DNA of 33,321 bases from Actinobaculum sp. oral taxon 183 str. F0552 (GCF_000466165.1 NZ_KE951405.1:86526-119846); one strand, 5' to 3'. Counted from the first letter of the stretch, positions 22,941-31,132 are shown. A program made the numbers and translations. Notes: a model not told the origin generated them from the sequence alone.

Positions 22941-23993
22941 CTAGTGTGTGGGACAGGCCACCGCATCCAGGATCGCGCGCCCGACGAGCACCCCGAAGGC
23001 GGGGGGCACGGCGTTGCCGATCATCTTCCCCAAGGTGGTGAAGCGGACGGACTCGCCGGGGGGCAGGAACTGGTAGTCAGGCGGGAAGCCCTGCAGCAGT
23101 GCCGCCTCGCGCGGGGTGATCGTGCGCATCTGCTCGGGGTGGCCGAACCGACCGCTGCCGTAGTTGTGGTATTGGGTCGTGATCGTCGGGGAGGGCGCGT
23201 CCCACTCCATGACGCCGTAGAAGGACTGGAAGCTCGACCCGGTCGCGCGCCGGTGGCAGGCGGCGCGCAGCTCCTCGGGCCAGTCCCGCCACGTCCCGCC
23301 TGGACGGGAGGCGGCCCGCCGCCGCAGATTGATCGACGTCAGAGAGCGCGCGCAGTGCAGAGGGTCGTCAGGGTCGGTTTGCCCGGCCGCCAGCGGAGGC
23401 AGGCCGGCGATCGCGTCGCGTACCGTGGACACTTGCCCCTCGGGGACCGTGCGGTCTGGGATCGGCACGAAGCCGTCCAACGAGGCGATGAGCACAAGCC
23501 TGCGCCGCGTCTGGGGCAGACCGTGGTCAACGCCCCGGACCACTTTGAAGTCGATGAAGTATCCCAGATGGGCCAGCCCTCCCAGGAACTGGCCGAACAC
23601 GGGAGCGGACTTGAGCGGGACGACGTTCTCCATCGTCACGAAGTCCGGACGGGACTCGGCCACAAGGCGCCCGAACTCCAAGAGCAGGTCCCAGGCTTCG
23701 TGGGACTTCGAATCGGCCCCCCTCCGCTGCGACGAGAACGGCTGACACGGCGCGCAGCCCGCCAGAAGCCGATGGGAATCGCTGTCTCCCCACAGCCCCT
23801 CCAGATCCGACCCGGTGACCTCGCGAACCGACTTGTGGACGAAGCGCGCCTTGATGTTGCGCTCGAAGGGCCACCGACAGGATGGATCCACATCGACTCC
23901 CGCGACGACCTCGATGCCCGCCTGCTGCAGCCCGCACGACAGACCCCCCGCTCCGCAGAACAGATCCACCGCCGCAACCGACTCATTCGCCAT
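22941..23993 (-). CDS. dcm: DNA (cytosine-5) methyltransferase
   Basis: A 350-residue C5-cytosine methyltransferase. Motif I (AdoMet) is VDLFCGAGGLS (9-19), motif IV with the catalytic Cys83 is GCAPCQPFSSQRR, motif VI is MENVV (121-125), motif VIII is QTRRR (161-165), and motif X holds GKMIGNAVPP near the C-terminus. The target-recognition part (about 215-290) does not allow a site to be read. It protects host DNA in a restriction-type cassette, and the vsr gene repairs its deamination products. ATG 23993 is chosen because TATGCT (24006-24001) ends 7 nt before it, which suits a leaderless start; in-frame starts at 24005 and 24017 lie in or before this element. It is GC-rich like the core genome and 37 nt before the ATPase gene. 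Confidence 0.93.
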   Translation of the reverse strand: MANESVAAVDLFCGAGGLSCGLQQAGIEVVAGVDVDPSCRWPFERNIKARFVHKSVREVTGSDLEGLWGDSDSHRLLAGCAPCQPFSSQRRGADSKSHEAWDLLLEFGRLVAESRPDFVTMENVVPLKSAPVFGQFLGGLAHLGYFIDFKVVRGVDHGLPQTRRRLVLIASLDGFVPIPDRTVPEGQVSTVRDAIAGLPPLAAGQTDPDDPLHCARSLTSINLRRRAASRPGGTWRDWPEELRAACHRRATGSSFQSFYGVMEWDAPSPTITTQYHNYGSGRFGHPEQMRTITPREAALLQGFPPDYQFLPPGESVRFTTLGKMIGNAVPPAFGVLVGRAILDAVACPTH

Positions 23994-24000
23994 GACCTCA

Positions 24001-24006
24001 AGCATA
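24001..24006 (-). promoter_or_regulatory. Probable -10 element (TATGCT) of the dcm cassette
   Basis: TATGCT on the minus strand is followed by 7 nt and then ATG, the same arrangement as at three other leaderless-looking starts in the window. The -35 is weak. Confidence 0.45.
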
Positions 24007-24017
24007 TTCCACACCAC

Positions 24018-24374
24018 CCATCCCCTGGCTCCCCCGTGCGATCGAACGGGAAATTCCGGAAAGGCCTCGCCTCATGTTCGAAAAAGACTGCTCGCATGTG
24101 CGGCGCTTGGAGGCTCTGCCCGTCCCGGCCCGCGGCCACCGTTCGCCCTGCGGACCGGGGGGGGAGGCGGGATCGTTATTTTTCCGCGGGCATCGGGGTG
24201 CTGCGGGCATCGGGGCGTTAACGCCGGCATAAGCCGTCGCCGGGAGCCGTGTCGATATCTCCGCGGGCGTCCCGGGGCGCTACCGGTCTGGCTCGTCGGC
24301 GCTTTCGAGAAGCCTGGATTTCTCCCCTCGGGGTCCTAGCTGTGGACGGCGTCGTCCAGGGCATTCAGAGCGAT
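24018..24374. other. Gene-free stretch between dcm and the ABC operon, with short repeats
   Basis: I see no supported gene on either strand. GCGGGCATCGGGG occurs at 24186-24198 and 24203-24215, with a looser third copy near 24259. GGCGTTAACGCC (24214-24225) is a perfect 12-bp palindrome overlapping the second copy. These could be operator sites for the flanking operons. No restriction endonuclease fragment is visible here. Confidence 0.5.
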
Positions 24375-24427
24375 TTCGCCACGGACGCTCGGGGTGTTAA
24401 CCTCACTCCATGAAGATCTGTAACTGA
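24375..24427 (+). promoter_or_regulatory. Possible promoter of the ABC operon with a leaderless 5-codon mini-ORF
   Basis: TTCGCC (24375-24380), a 17-nt spacer and TAACCT (24398-24403) predict a start near 24410, where ATG-AAG-ATC-TGT-AAC-TGA (24410-24427) would be the first codons of the mRNA. The ABC gene would then have a leader of about 117 nt if it starts at 24527. The elements are weak and the mini-ORF may be chance. Confidence 0.35.
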
Positions 24428-24526
24428 GCCCGGGGCATGCCGTGCACAGCAGCGTGGCACCCCGATCGATCGCCATGCCCGCAAGCAAGGTTCACCTCGG
24501 CGCGCCCTGCCGCCGGAAAGCAGATC

Positions 24527-26536
24527 ATGTCACACAAATCTTCACAATCCTCTCACGCCCCTCACGCGTATGCCCGGCCTTCCCGCGGGCGCGCCCGCGC
24601 CTCAATGGCCACGGCCTCAACGGACACAGGGAACACCGGCGCACCCGAGCACCTCGACGACGAGGCTCCCTCCGACTCGCACTCGGCAAGGATCCGCCTG
24701 GTCCGCGAACCGCGCAAGTGGCCCGCGTGGATGCGCGAACCCGTGGGGGAGCCGGACCGCATCCCGGCCGCGCCGGGAGCGATCATGGGCAAGGCCTTCC
24801 GCGACAACTGGAAGATCCTCGCCGCCTACTCCCTGGTGAGCTGCCTGAGCTACGTCGCCCTCGCGCTACTGCCGTGGACCGTGGGGAGCATGCTCGATTC
24901 GGGCATCCAGGCCGGCCTCACCCGCGCCATCCTGCCGGGGGTCCTGTGGTACTCGGGGCTGGTCCTCTACCTGTGCCTGATGGGCATGGCCGACCTCTGC
25001 GCCGTCATGCTGTGGATGCGCAGCGCATGGAGCCCGGCCCGTCGGCTCACCCGGGTCGTCTTCGGGCGGCGCACCGACGTCGGACGGGACGTGCCCTCGG
25101 GTGACATCGTCGCCGCGATCACACAGGACCCCGACCGGCTCGGCGCCCTCATCGCCTTCGTCCCCGAGGCCATCGGATCGTCCGTCGCCTTCGTGGTCGT
25201 CACCGCGCTCATGCTCCGCACGTCGGCGCCGCTGGGTCTGTTCGTCGCGGTGGGGATGCCCCTGGTCATGGCCCTCGTCTCCTGGATCATCAGACCGCTC
25301 CAGAAACGCCTGGCCGAACAGCGCGAAGAACAGGGGATCCTCACGTCCCTGGCCACCGACGGAGTGGCCGGGCTGCGAGTGATGCGCGGCGTGGGCGGCG
25401 AGGACGTCTACAACGAGCGATACCGCGCCCAGTCCCTCAAAGTGCAGGAGGCGGGCATCCGGGCGGCGCGGTTCCGGGCCGCCCTCCACACGGTCGAGAA
25501 CGCCGGCCCGGCACTGTTCACCGCTGCGGTCGTCGGCGGAGGGCTGTGGATGGCCTACACGGGCCGGATGACCGTCGGCGAGCTCGTCACCTTCTACGGC
25601 TTCACCGCCTACCTCGAAATGCCCCTGAGCGCCCTGTCGGAGACCGTCCACAACGGCACCCGCGCCTGGGTGGGCGTCAAGAAGCTCTCCCGGATCCTCA
25701 GCGCCGACTACCTGGTGAGCGACGCGGCCGTCGACCCCGCCCTGCCCCGCCGGGATTGGGCCGCCACGGCCCTGACCGACGCAGCCACGGGAGTGCGCGT
25801 CGAGCCCGGCAGGCTCACCGCCCTCGTCTCGGCGTCCCCCGCCGAGACGGCCGGCATCGCCTCGCGCATGGCGCGCGTCGACGACGCCCACACCGCCTAC
25901 GCCGACGACATCGACCTGCGGGCCTACCCCGTCGCCGAGGTCCGGGCCAACGTCCTCCTCTCCGGCCCGGTCGCGGAGCTGTACATGGGCAGCCTGCGAT
26001 CCAACCTCATGGGGCCGAACGCCCGCCCGCTCGAGCCGCGGACCGTCCGGGACCAGGTCGCGGACGTGCTGGCCCTCGGTGGCGAGTTCCAGGAGGCGAT
26101 GGCCGAACCCGCCGGGCCGTACCCGGCCGATCCGAGACTTCTCCGCGCCCTGGATGTGGCTGATGGGTGTGATGTTGTCTCGTCGGTTGTGGGTGGGTTG
26201 GATGGTTGGGTTGCTGAGCGTGGGCGGTCGTTGTCGGGTGGTCAGCGCCAGAGGGTTGCTTTGGCTCGTGCGTTGGCGGTGGATCCGGCGGTTTTGGTGT
26301 TGGTTGAGCCGACGAGTGCGGTGGATTCGCATACGGAGGCTCGGATTGCTGGTCGTCTTGCAGCGTTTCGGAGGGGGAGGACGAGTGTGGTGGTGACTGG
26401 TTCTCCGTTGGTGTTGGCGGTGTGCGATGAGGTGGTCTTCGTCGTCGGCGGGGTTCCGGTTCTGCGTGGGAGCCATCGCCAGTTGCTGGCCGACCCGGCC
26501 TACCAAGCCACCGTCCACCGAGGCGAGGGCGCATGA
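24527..26536 (+). CDS. ABC exporter half with degenerate Walker A (subunit 1 of a heterodimer)
   Basis: A 669-residue membrane domain plus nucleotide-binding domain fusion. After a polar N-terminal extension (about 1-95), six membrane segments span about 95-400. The nucleotide-binding domain lacks Walker A: where GxxGxGKST is expected it reads LVSASPAETAGIA (25820s), and the switch His is lost (VVVTGSP). The signature LSGGQ (569-573) with RQRVALARAL and a Walker B reading VLVLVEPTS are kept. Thus it donates a good signature but cannot bind ATP normally itself. It overlaps the partner gene by 4 nt (ATGA). The start is uncertain: 24527 has GGAAAG upstream, 24437 and 24785 are in frame. Codon usage changes sharply at about 26155-26425. 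The substrate is unknown. Confidence 0.88.
   Translation: MSHKSSQSSHAPHAYARPSRGRARASMATASTDTGNTGAPEHLDDEAPSDSHSARIRLVREPRKWPAWMREPVGEPDRIPAAPGAIMGKAFRDNWKILAAYSLVSCLSYVALALLPWTVGSMLDSGIQAGLTRAILPGVLWYSGLVLYLCLMGMADLCAVMLWMRSAWSPARRLTRVVFGRRTDVGRDVPSGDIVAAITQDPDRLGALIAFVPEAIGSSVAFVVVTALMLRTSAPLGLFVAVGMPLVMALVSWIIRPLQKRLAEQREEQGILTSLATDGVAGLRVMRGVGGEDVYNERYRAQSLKVQEAGIRAARFRAALHTVENAGPALFTAAVVGGGLWMAYTGRMTVGELVTFYGFTAYLEMPLSALSETVHNGTRAWVGVKKLSRILSADYLVSDAAVDPALPRRDWAATALTDAATGVRVEPGRLTALVSASPAETAGIASRMARVDDAHTAYADDIDLRAYPVAEVRANVLLSGPVAELYMGSLRSNLMGPNARPLEPRTVRDQVADVLALGGEFQEAMAEPAGPYPADPRLLRALDVADGCDVVSSVVGGLDGWVAERGRSLSGGQRQRVALARALAVDPAVLVLVEPTSAVDSHTEARIAGRLAAFRRGRTSVVVTGSPLVLAVCDEVVFVVGGVPVLRGSHRQLLADPAYQATVHRGEGA
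26155..26425 (+). other. Patch of foreign codon usage inside the first ABC gene
   Basis: Within one open frame, codons switch from C-ending (GCC, GTC, CTC) to G/T-ending (GTT, GCT, TTG, GGT, GCG) at about 26155 and back at about 26425. The patch covers the signature motif, Walker B and D-loop. On the strand shown the run is almost free of C in third positions. It is best explained by gene conversion from a related ABC gene of another lineage. Confidence 0.75.
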
Positions 26537-28425
26537 GGCTCCCGATCGCCGACTCGCGGACCATTCGCCGACGCCTGCTGGCGATCCTGCGGCGACGGCG
26601 CGCGGACTTCGCCCTCGTCTTCGCCCTGCAGCTGACCGTGGCGCTCATGGGCGTGGTCGCCCCCGTCCTCATCGGGCGCACGATCGACGCCGTGTCCCAG
26701 GGCGCCGGGCCGGGGCCCGTCCGCGCCGGCATCCTCGTGCTGTGCGCCGTGGTCGTCGTGCAGACGGCCGTCGGCTACATGGGCGAGTACCGGGCCAACT
26801 GCCTGGCCGAACGGGTCCTGACGGAACTGCGCGACAGGGTCGTGTGGGCCGTCACCCACATGCCGCTCGGCACCGTCGAGGCGGCCGGAACAGGCGACAT
26901 GCTCGGCCGCACGACCTACGACGTCGAAAAAGTCCAAGGCCTCCTCCAGCAGGGGGCCAACCGCATCCTCGTCCTGGCCATGACGATCGTCACGACCATC
27001 GGCGCCGCACTCCTGACCGACCTGCGTCTGGGAGCGTTCGCCGTCGTACCGGTCATCCCGCTCTTCTACGCGATCCGCTGGTACCTCCGCCGCGCGATCC
27101 CCGCCTACCTCGCGGTCTCGGCGGTGCGCGCGCGGATGTCCGGCGTCGTCTCGGAGACGGTCGAGCAGAACGCGACCGCCGACGCCCAGAGCCTGCGGCC
27201 GGTGCGCGTGGCCCGAGTGGACACGCTCATTCGCGAGATGTGGCGCAACGAGCGCTACACGGGATGGGTCCGCGGCCTGTTCGCGCTGGGCATGCAGATC
27301 ATCGTCTCCCTGCCCGTGCTCCTCGTCGTCCTCGTGGGAGCCGGCATGATCGCCGACGGGCGCACCACCCTGGGGACCGTGACCGCCGTCGCCCTCTACG
27401 CGCTTCAACTGCGCAACCCCCTGTGGATCATCGGATGGTGGGTCGACGAGATACAGTTCGCCGCGGCCTCCTTCGCCCGGATCTTCGGCGTCGAACAGGC
27501 CCTCGGCGACGGAGCTCCCAGCGCCGGGCCTGCCGACGACGGGACGCCCCGTGACGGGCAGCGTGATGAGGCCTCGGCCGCAGAGCGGGAGAATCCGGAA
27601 ATCTCGGCGGATCGACAGTCCCCGAATGCCGAGCGAACGCCGGATGCCGAGCCGGCCGACCGGACGCCGCAAGGCCCGTGGACCGACCGGACGCCCTGCG
27701 GCGGCGACCTGGCGATCGCCGACGTGCGATTCTCCTATCGCGACGGAGAAGAGGTGCTCCACGGCGTGAGCCTGGACGTGCGCGAAGGGGAGCGGCTGGC
27801 GATCGTCGGCCCCTCGGGAGCCGGCAAATCCACGCTGGGCCGCCTCGTGGCGGGGATCAACCCTCCCTCGCACGGCTCGATCGCCGTCGGGGGCGCCGAG
27901 GTGACGCGGATCCCCGAGGAGGCGCTGCATTCGACGGTGGCGATGGTCACCCAGGAACACCACGTGTTCGTCGGGACGCTCGCCGACAACCTTCGCCTGG
28001 CCAAAGAGAACGCCGGCCAGGAGGAGATGCTCGCCGCGCTCGCAGCCGTGGAGGCCGCATGGGTCCACGACCTGGACGAGGGCCTGGACACCCGGATCGG
28101 GTCGGGCGGGAAAACGCTGACCCCGGCCCAGGCGCAGCAGATCGCCCTGGCGCGCATCGTCCTGCTCGACCCGGGAATGCTCGTCCTGGACGAGGCGACC
28201 TCGCTCATGGACCCGAACGCGGCACGCTCCCTGGAGCGCGCCCTCTCACGAGTCCTGGAGGGGCGGACGGTCATCTCGATCGCCCACCGTCTATACACCG
28301 CTCACGACGCCGACCGCGTGGCGGTGATGATCGACGGCCGCCTGGCCGAGCTCGGCACCCATGATGAACTCGTCGCGCGCGAGGGTGAATACGCCCGGCT
28401 ATGGCACACCTGGCAGCAGGACTGA
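26533..28425 (+). CDS. ABC exporter half with degenerate signature motif (subunit 2 of a heterodimer)
   Basis: A 630-residue half-transporter: six membrane segments (about 20-320), a polar linker of about 60 residues (325-395) with repeated R-T-P units, and a nucleotide-binding domain. Walker A GPSGAGKST (426-434, Lys432), Walker B MLVLDEATS (549-557, catalytic Glu554) and switch His585 in SIAHR are intact, but the signature is LTPAQ (529-533) in place of LSGGQ. Its ATP site is completed by the LSGGQ of subunit 1, so the pair has one working and one dead site, as in other heterodimeric exporters. The linker is longer than usual. It probably exports a peptide, lipid or drug; the substrate cannot be told. 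Confidence 0.92.
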   Translation: MRLPIADSRTIRRRLLAILRRRRADFALVFALQLTVALMGVVAPVLIGRTIDAVSQGAGPGPVRAGILVLCAVVVVQTAVGYMGEYRANCLAERVLTELRDRVVWAVTHMPLGTVEAAGTGDMLGRTTYDVEKVQGLLQQGANRILVLAMTIVTTIGAALLTDLRLGAFAVVPVIPLFYAIRWYLRRAIPAYLAVSAVRARMSGVVSETVEQNATADAQSLRPVRVARVDTLIREMWRNERYTGWVRGLFALGMQIIVSLPVLLVVLVGAGMIADGRTTLGTVTAVALYALQLRNPLWIIGWWVDEIQFAAASFARIFGVEQALGDGAPSAGPADDGTPRDGQRDEASAAERENPEISADRQSPNAERTPDAEPADRTPQGPWTDRTPCGGDLAIADVRFSYRDGEEVLHGVSLDVREGERLAIVGPSGAGKSTLGRLVAGINPPSHGSIAVGGAEVTRIPEEALHSTVAMVTQEHHVFVGTLADNLRLAKENAGQEEMLAALAAVEAAWVHDLDEGLDTRIGSGGKTLTPAQAQQIALARIVLLDPGMLVLDEATSLMDPNAARSLERALSRVLEGRTVISIAHRLYTAHDADRVAVMIDGRLAELGTHDELVAREGEYARLWHTWQQD

Positions 28426-28461
28426 GCCGCAGGCCCGCCGGCCGCCGACGGCGCCGCACAG

Positions 28462-29265
28462 TTGATAGTCTCGTCGCGAAGGGAGCAGGGCGCTCTGGCC
28501 GCGCTCGCAGTCGACGGCGTCGTGGGTCTGCGCGTCCTGCGCGGTGTAAGAGGGGAGAGAGTCTACCTCTCTCGCTACCGCGACCAAGCCCGCCGAGTGC
28601 GAGAGGCGGGGATCCGCGCGGCTCGTCCGGGAGCCCTTCTCATCTCCGTGCGGAATGCGGGGCCGGCGTTCTTCACGGCCGTCACGGTCTGCGGCGGACT
28701 GTGGCTGGTATATCGAGGAGCCTTGACGTCTGGTGAGCTCGTGGCCTTCTACGGTTTGACGGGCTTCCTGACGGTTCCGATCAATCTCGCGGCAAACGCC
28801 ATAGGCCTGGGCGTCGGCGCATGGGTCGGGGCGAAGCGACTGACGGATCTGGCGGGCGCGGCCAGCCTCATCGACGAGACGATCGGCCAGTTCGACACCG
28901 TCGAAGCCCTAGGCATGGGGCGCACTCGCTTCGAACGGCTCGACACGCTCATTCGCGAACACTGGCGGATCGAACGGTACGTCGCGTGGACGCGGTGGCT
29001 CCTCCTTCTGGCCCTCCACCTTGCGGCGGCGGTTCCCGTCCTCGCCGCCGCCGGATGGGGCGCCTTCCTCGTGGGCGAAGGCTGGGCGACTCCCGGCACT
29101 GCCGTCACGATCGTCCTCTACGCCTACGAGCTGCGCGACCCTGTGCGCAGACTCGCACAGTGGACGGAGGAATTCCAGGTCGCGACGGTCTCCTTCGCCC
29201 GGATCTTCGGGGTGGAGGAGACCGCCGGATCTAGAGAAGGCGGCGGCCTCGGGGCCGGGGACTGA
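28462..29265 (+). pseudogene. Fused remnant of a second ABC exporter pair
   Basis: A 267-codon open frame beginning with TTG, without a ribosome site and without any nucleotide-binding domain. Residues 7-130 match the membrane domain of subunit 1 (compare GVVGLRVLRGVRGERVY with GVAGLRVMRGVGGEDVY, and GELVAFYGLTGFL with GELVTFYGFTAYL). Residues from about 138 match the membrane domain of subunit 2 (compare RLDTLIREHWRIERYVAW with RVDTLIREMWRNERYTGW, and FARIFGVEETAG with FARIFGVEQALG). Thus a diverged second pair lost everything between mid-subunit 1 and mid-subunit 2 by an in-frame deletion at about 28850-28880, and lost both nucleotide-binding domains. It is unlikely to transport alone. Confidence 0.85.
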
Positions 29266-29299
29266 CGGCGGCGGTTCGCCGACGGCGGCGGCCGCCGGC

Positions 29300-30187
29300 T
29301 TATCGCTTCTGCTTGGCCAGCTCCGCCTGCATCGTGACCGTGTTCATCAGGGTCTTCGTCGGGTAGGCGCCCGGCACGAAGGCCTCGCCGACGAGCAGAG
29401 CGGGAGTGCCCGTCAACCCGATGTCCTTGGCAAGCTGGGACTCCTCGTTCAAGGTATTCGTGACCGCCTGCGAGGAATAGGCCTTGTCGAACTTCGTCAT
29501 GTTCAAACCGGCGTTCTTGGCGATGGCCTGAACGGTCTCGTCAGTGTACTGCGTGTGCCCCTGCGGGTTCTTGACGTCCTTGTACAGGGCCGCAATGTAA
29601 TCCCACATCTTCCCCTGCTGTGCGGCGGCGAGCGCTCCGCGGGCGGCCTTGTCCGAACCGTATTGCTGGAAGATGACGAAGTTGCGCCACTCCAGGCGTA
29701 TCTTGCCCGCCTTCGCCCGCTTTATCAGAGAGTCCATCGAGTCGTTGTGGAGCTTCGTGCACAGGGGGCAGGAGAAGTCGGAGAAGACCCGGACCGTCAC
29801 GGGCGCATCAGCCGGTCCGAGCGTTCGTCCGCTCGAGTCGTCGAGCTTCGGGATCTTGGCGATGACCTGCTTGTTCGATTCGGACACGGAGGGGATGAAA
29901 TCCCGGGGTGCGGCCCAGCCCTTCTTCTCGGCGAGCTTGCCCTCCGGCCCCGTCACGGTCAAGGTGGTGCCGGAGGCCGATGGGGTTGCGCTCTCCTTCG
30001 AGCCGGCGTCGTCTCCCTTCCTCCAGGGCTGCAGGACGGCCAGAACCAGGGACGCCACCAAGACGCCTACGAACACCGACAGCACGGCGATCAGTCCCCT
30101 GCGCCGTCCCCTCCTGGACGGAGCCCCCTGAGGCGGCCGGCCTTCCGCCGGCCTTGGCATATGCGTCTGCGAGTTGTTGCCTGGCAT
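29300..30187 (-). CDS. DsbA-like membrane-anchored thioredoxin-fold protein
   Basis: A 295-residue protein with a basic cytoplasmic N-terminus (RRGRRR at 25-30), one membrane anchor (about 31-52), a Ser/Thr-rich stretch and an extracellular DsbA/Thioredoxin_4 domain. The active site is Cys140-Pro-Leu-Cys143 in FSDFSCPLCTKLHND, and the cis-Pro is Pro262 in TGTPALLVGE. Such proteins form or rearrange disulfides in exported proteins; in Actinomyces a DsbA-type enzyme (MdbA) folds pilins and other surface proteins, but its active site is CPHC, so this may be another member. The ATG directly follows the stop of the macrodomain gene with GGAGG inside that gene's end, so the two form an operon. Confidence 0.9.
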   Translation of the reverse strand: MPGNNSQTHMPRPAEGRPPQGAPSRRGRRRGLIAVLSVFVGVLVASLVLAVLQPWRKGDDAGSKESATPSASGTTLTVTGPEGKLAEKKGWAAPRDFIPSVSESNKQVIAKIPKLDDSSGRTLGPADAPVTVRVFSDFSCPLCTKLHNDSMDSLIKRAKAGKIRLEWRNFVIFQQYGSDKAARGALAAAQQGKMWDYIAALYKDVKNPQGHTQYTDETVQAIAKNAGLNMTKFDKAYSSQAVTNTLNEESQLAKDIGLTGTPALLVGEAFVPGAYPTKTLMNTVTMQAELAKQKR

Positions 30188-31096
30188 TCAGTCCTCCACC
30201 CAGTTGTTGAGAGCGTGCATGTATCCTTCGGCGTCCTCGTCTTCGAAGATGTTGAAGATGACGAGCTCGATGACGTCCGTCCCATGGTACTGGAGCCACC
30301 GGTCGACCGAGTCGAGAGCGATGCGCGTGGCCTCCGCGAAAGGGAAGTTGTTCTTCCCCGTTGACAGCGCGCAGAAGCTGACGGAGTGGATGTCGCCCTT
30401 CTCCAGGGCCAGGTCCAGGCAGGACGTGTAGCACGAGGCGAGGGCGGCGCGGTCGGCCTCGGTCACCTTGCCGTTCTCCAGATGCGGGCTGACGGTGTGC
30501 AGCACGTACTTGGCGGGAAGGCGGTACCCGCGCGTGATCTTGGCGTGGCCCACTTCGTCGTCGTGGCCCTGGATGTCGTGGATGATGGCGCAGTCGTTGC
30601 GGATCCACGGGCCGCCCTGGCCTTGGATGTAGTTATCGATGCAGGGGTGCATGGGGTCCGTGCACCCCAGGAGATTGGGCATCGCCGCGTTGACCACGGC
30701 GTCGGCGACCAACTCGCGCACGTCCCCGCGCCACATCGCGACGTTGCGCGCCGCGCCGTAGTCCGAGCGGGGCAGCATCTCCGAGACGCGCATGAGGTTG
30801 GGGCCGGTCGTGCGCCCCATCCGCGCCGAATGGCGGGCCAGGAGGATGTTGATGGATTCGGCGACGTCCTCGTCGAACGGCCCCGGGCTGCGCAGGACGA
30901 GCTCGTAGCGAAGCGCGAAGGCCAAGCCCTTGTCGGTGAAGATGGCGTGATCCGGAGTGATGTCGGGGTAGCGGCGTTCGGGGAGCCCGCCGAGTGCGAT
31001 TCGCAGCAGATCGACGTCGGAACGCGGATCGTCGATCGGCGCGGGGAACGGTTCATCCAGGTTGATCGCCTCACGATAGGCGGAAAGGGGCAGCAT
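30188..31096 (-). CDS. Zinc-type macrodomain protein-ADP-ribose hydrolase
   Basis: A 302-residue protein with a helical N-terminal part (about 1-115) and a macrodomain. The Zn-macro signature is clear: VVNAAMPNLLGC (134-145) with PMHPCIDN (148-155), so Cys145, His150 and Cys152 are the likely zinc ligands, and CALSTGKNNFPFAEAT holds the second ribose-phosphate loop. Family members remove ADP-ribose from proteins. The known ones usually sit with a SirTM sirtuin, a GcvH-like and a lipoate ligase gene; none is in this window. AAGGAG precedes the ATG by 5 nt. A TAGATT -10 candidate lies at 31132-31127, and GAACC-CAAT-GGTTC (31112-31125) sits between it and the gene. Confidence 0.92.
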   Translation of the reverse strand: MLPLSAYREAINLDEPFPAPIDDPRSDVDLLRIALGGLPERRYPDITPDHAIFTDKGLAFALRYELVLRSPGPFDEDVAESINILLARHSARMGRTTGPNLMRVSEMLPRSDYGAARNVAMWRGDVRELVADAVVNAAMPNLLGCTDPMHPCIDNYIQGQGGPWIRNDCAIIHDIQGHDDEVGHAKITRGYRLPAKYVLHTVSPHLENGKVTEADRAALASCYTSCLDLALEKGDIHSVSFCALSTGKNNFPFAEATRIALDSVDRWLQYHGTDVIELVIFNIFEDEDAEGYMHALNNWVED

Positions 31097-31111
31097 GTTT
31101 CTCCTTCACTC

Positions 31112-31132
31112 GAACCCAATGGTTCAAATCTA
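31112..31132 (-). promoter_or_regulatory. Probable -10 (TAGATT) and inverted repeat before the macrodomain gene
   Basis: TAGATT on the minus strand (31132-31127) predicts a start near 31120. The inverted repeat GAACC-CAAT-GGTTC (31112-31125) covers that start, as an operator would. Both elements are short. Confidence 0.35.

Noticed and set aside
24018-24374. Restriction endonuclease or small defence gene beside dcm
   Set aside because: Neither strand has a frame with a ribosome site or recognisable motif; the frames present are short and mirror each other.
24866-26518. Long open frame (550 codons) on the minus strand opposite the first ABC gene
   Set aside because: It mirrors the high-GC third positions of the ABC gene. 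Its product is His/Asp/Gly-rich without any motif and has no ribosome site. Similar antisense frames (795-1793, 14537-16102, 16057-17295, 26500-28068, 30463-32070) were rejected for the same reason.
24527-26536. First ABC gene as a pseudogene, because Walker A is missing
   Set aside because: The frame is intact, the signature and membrane domains are conserved, it overlaps its partner by 4 nt, and its losses are complementary to those of the partner.
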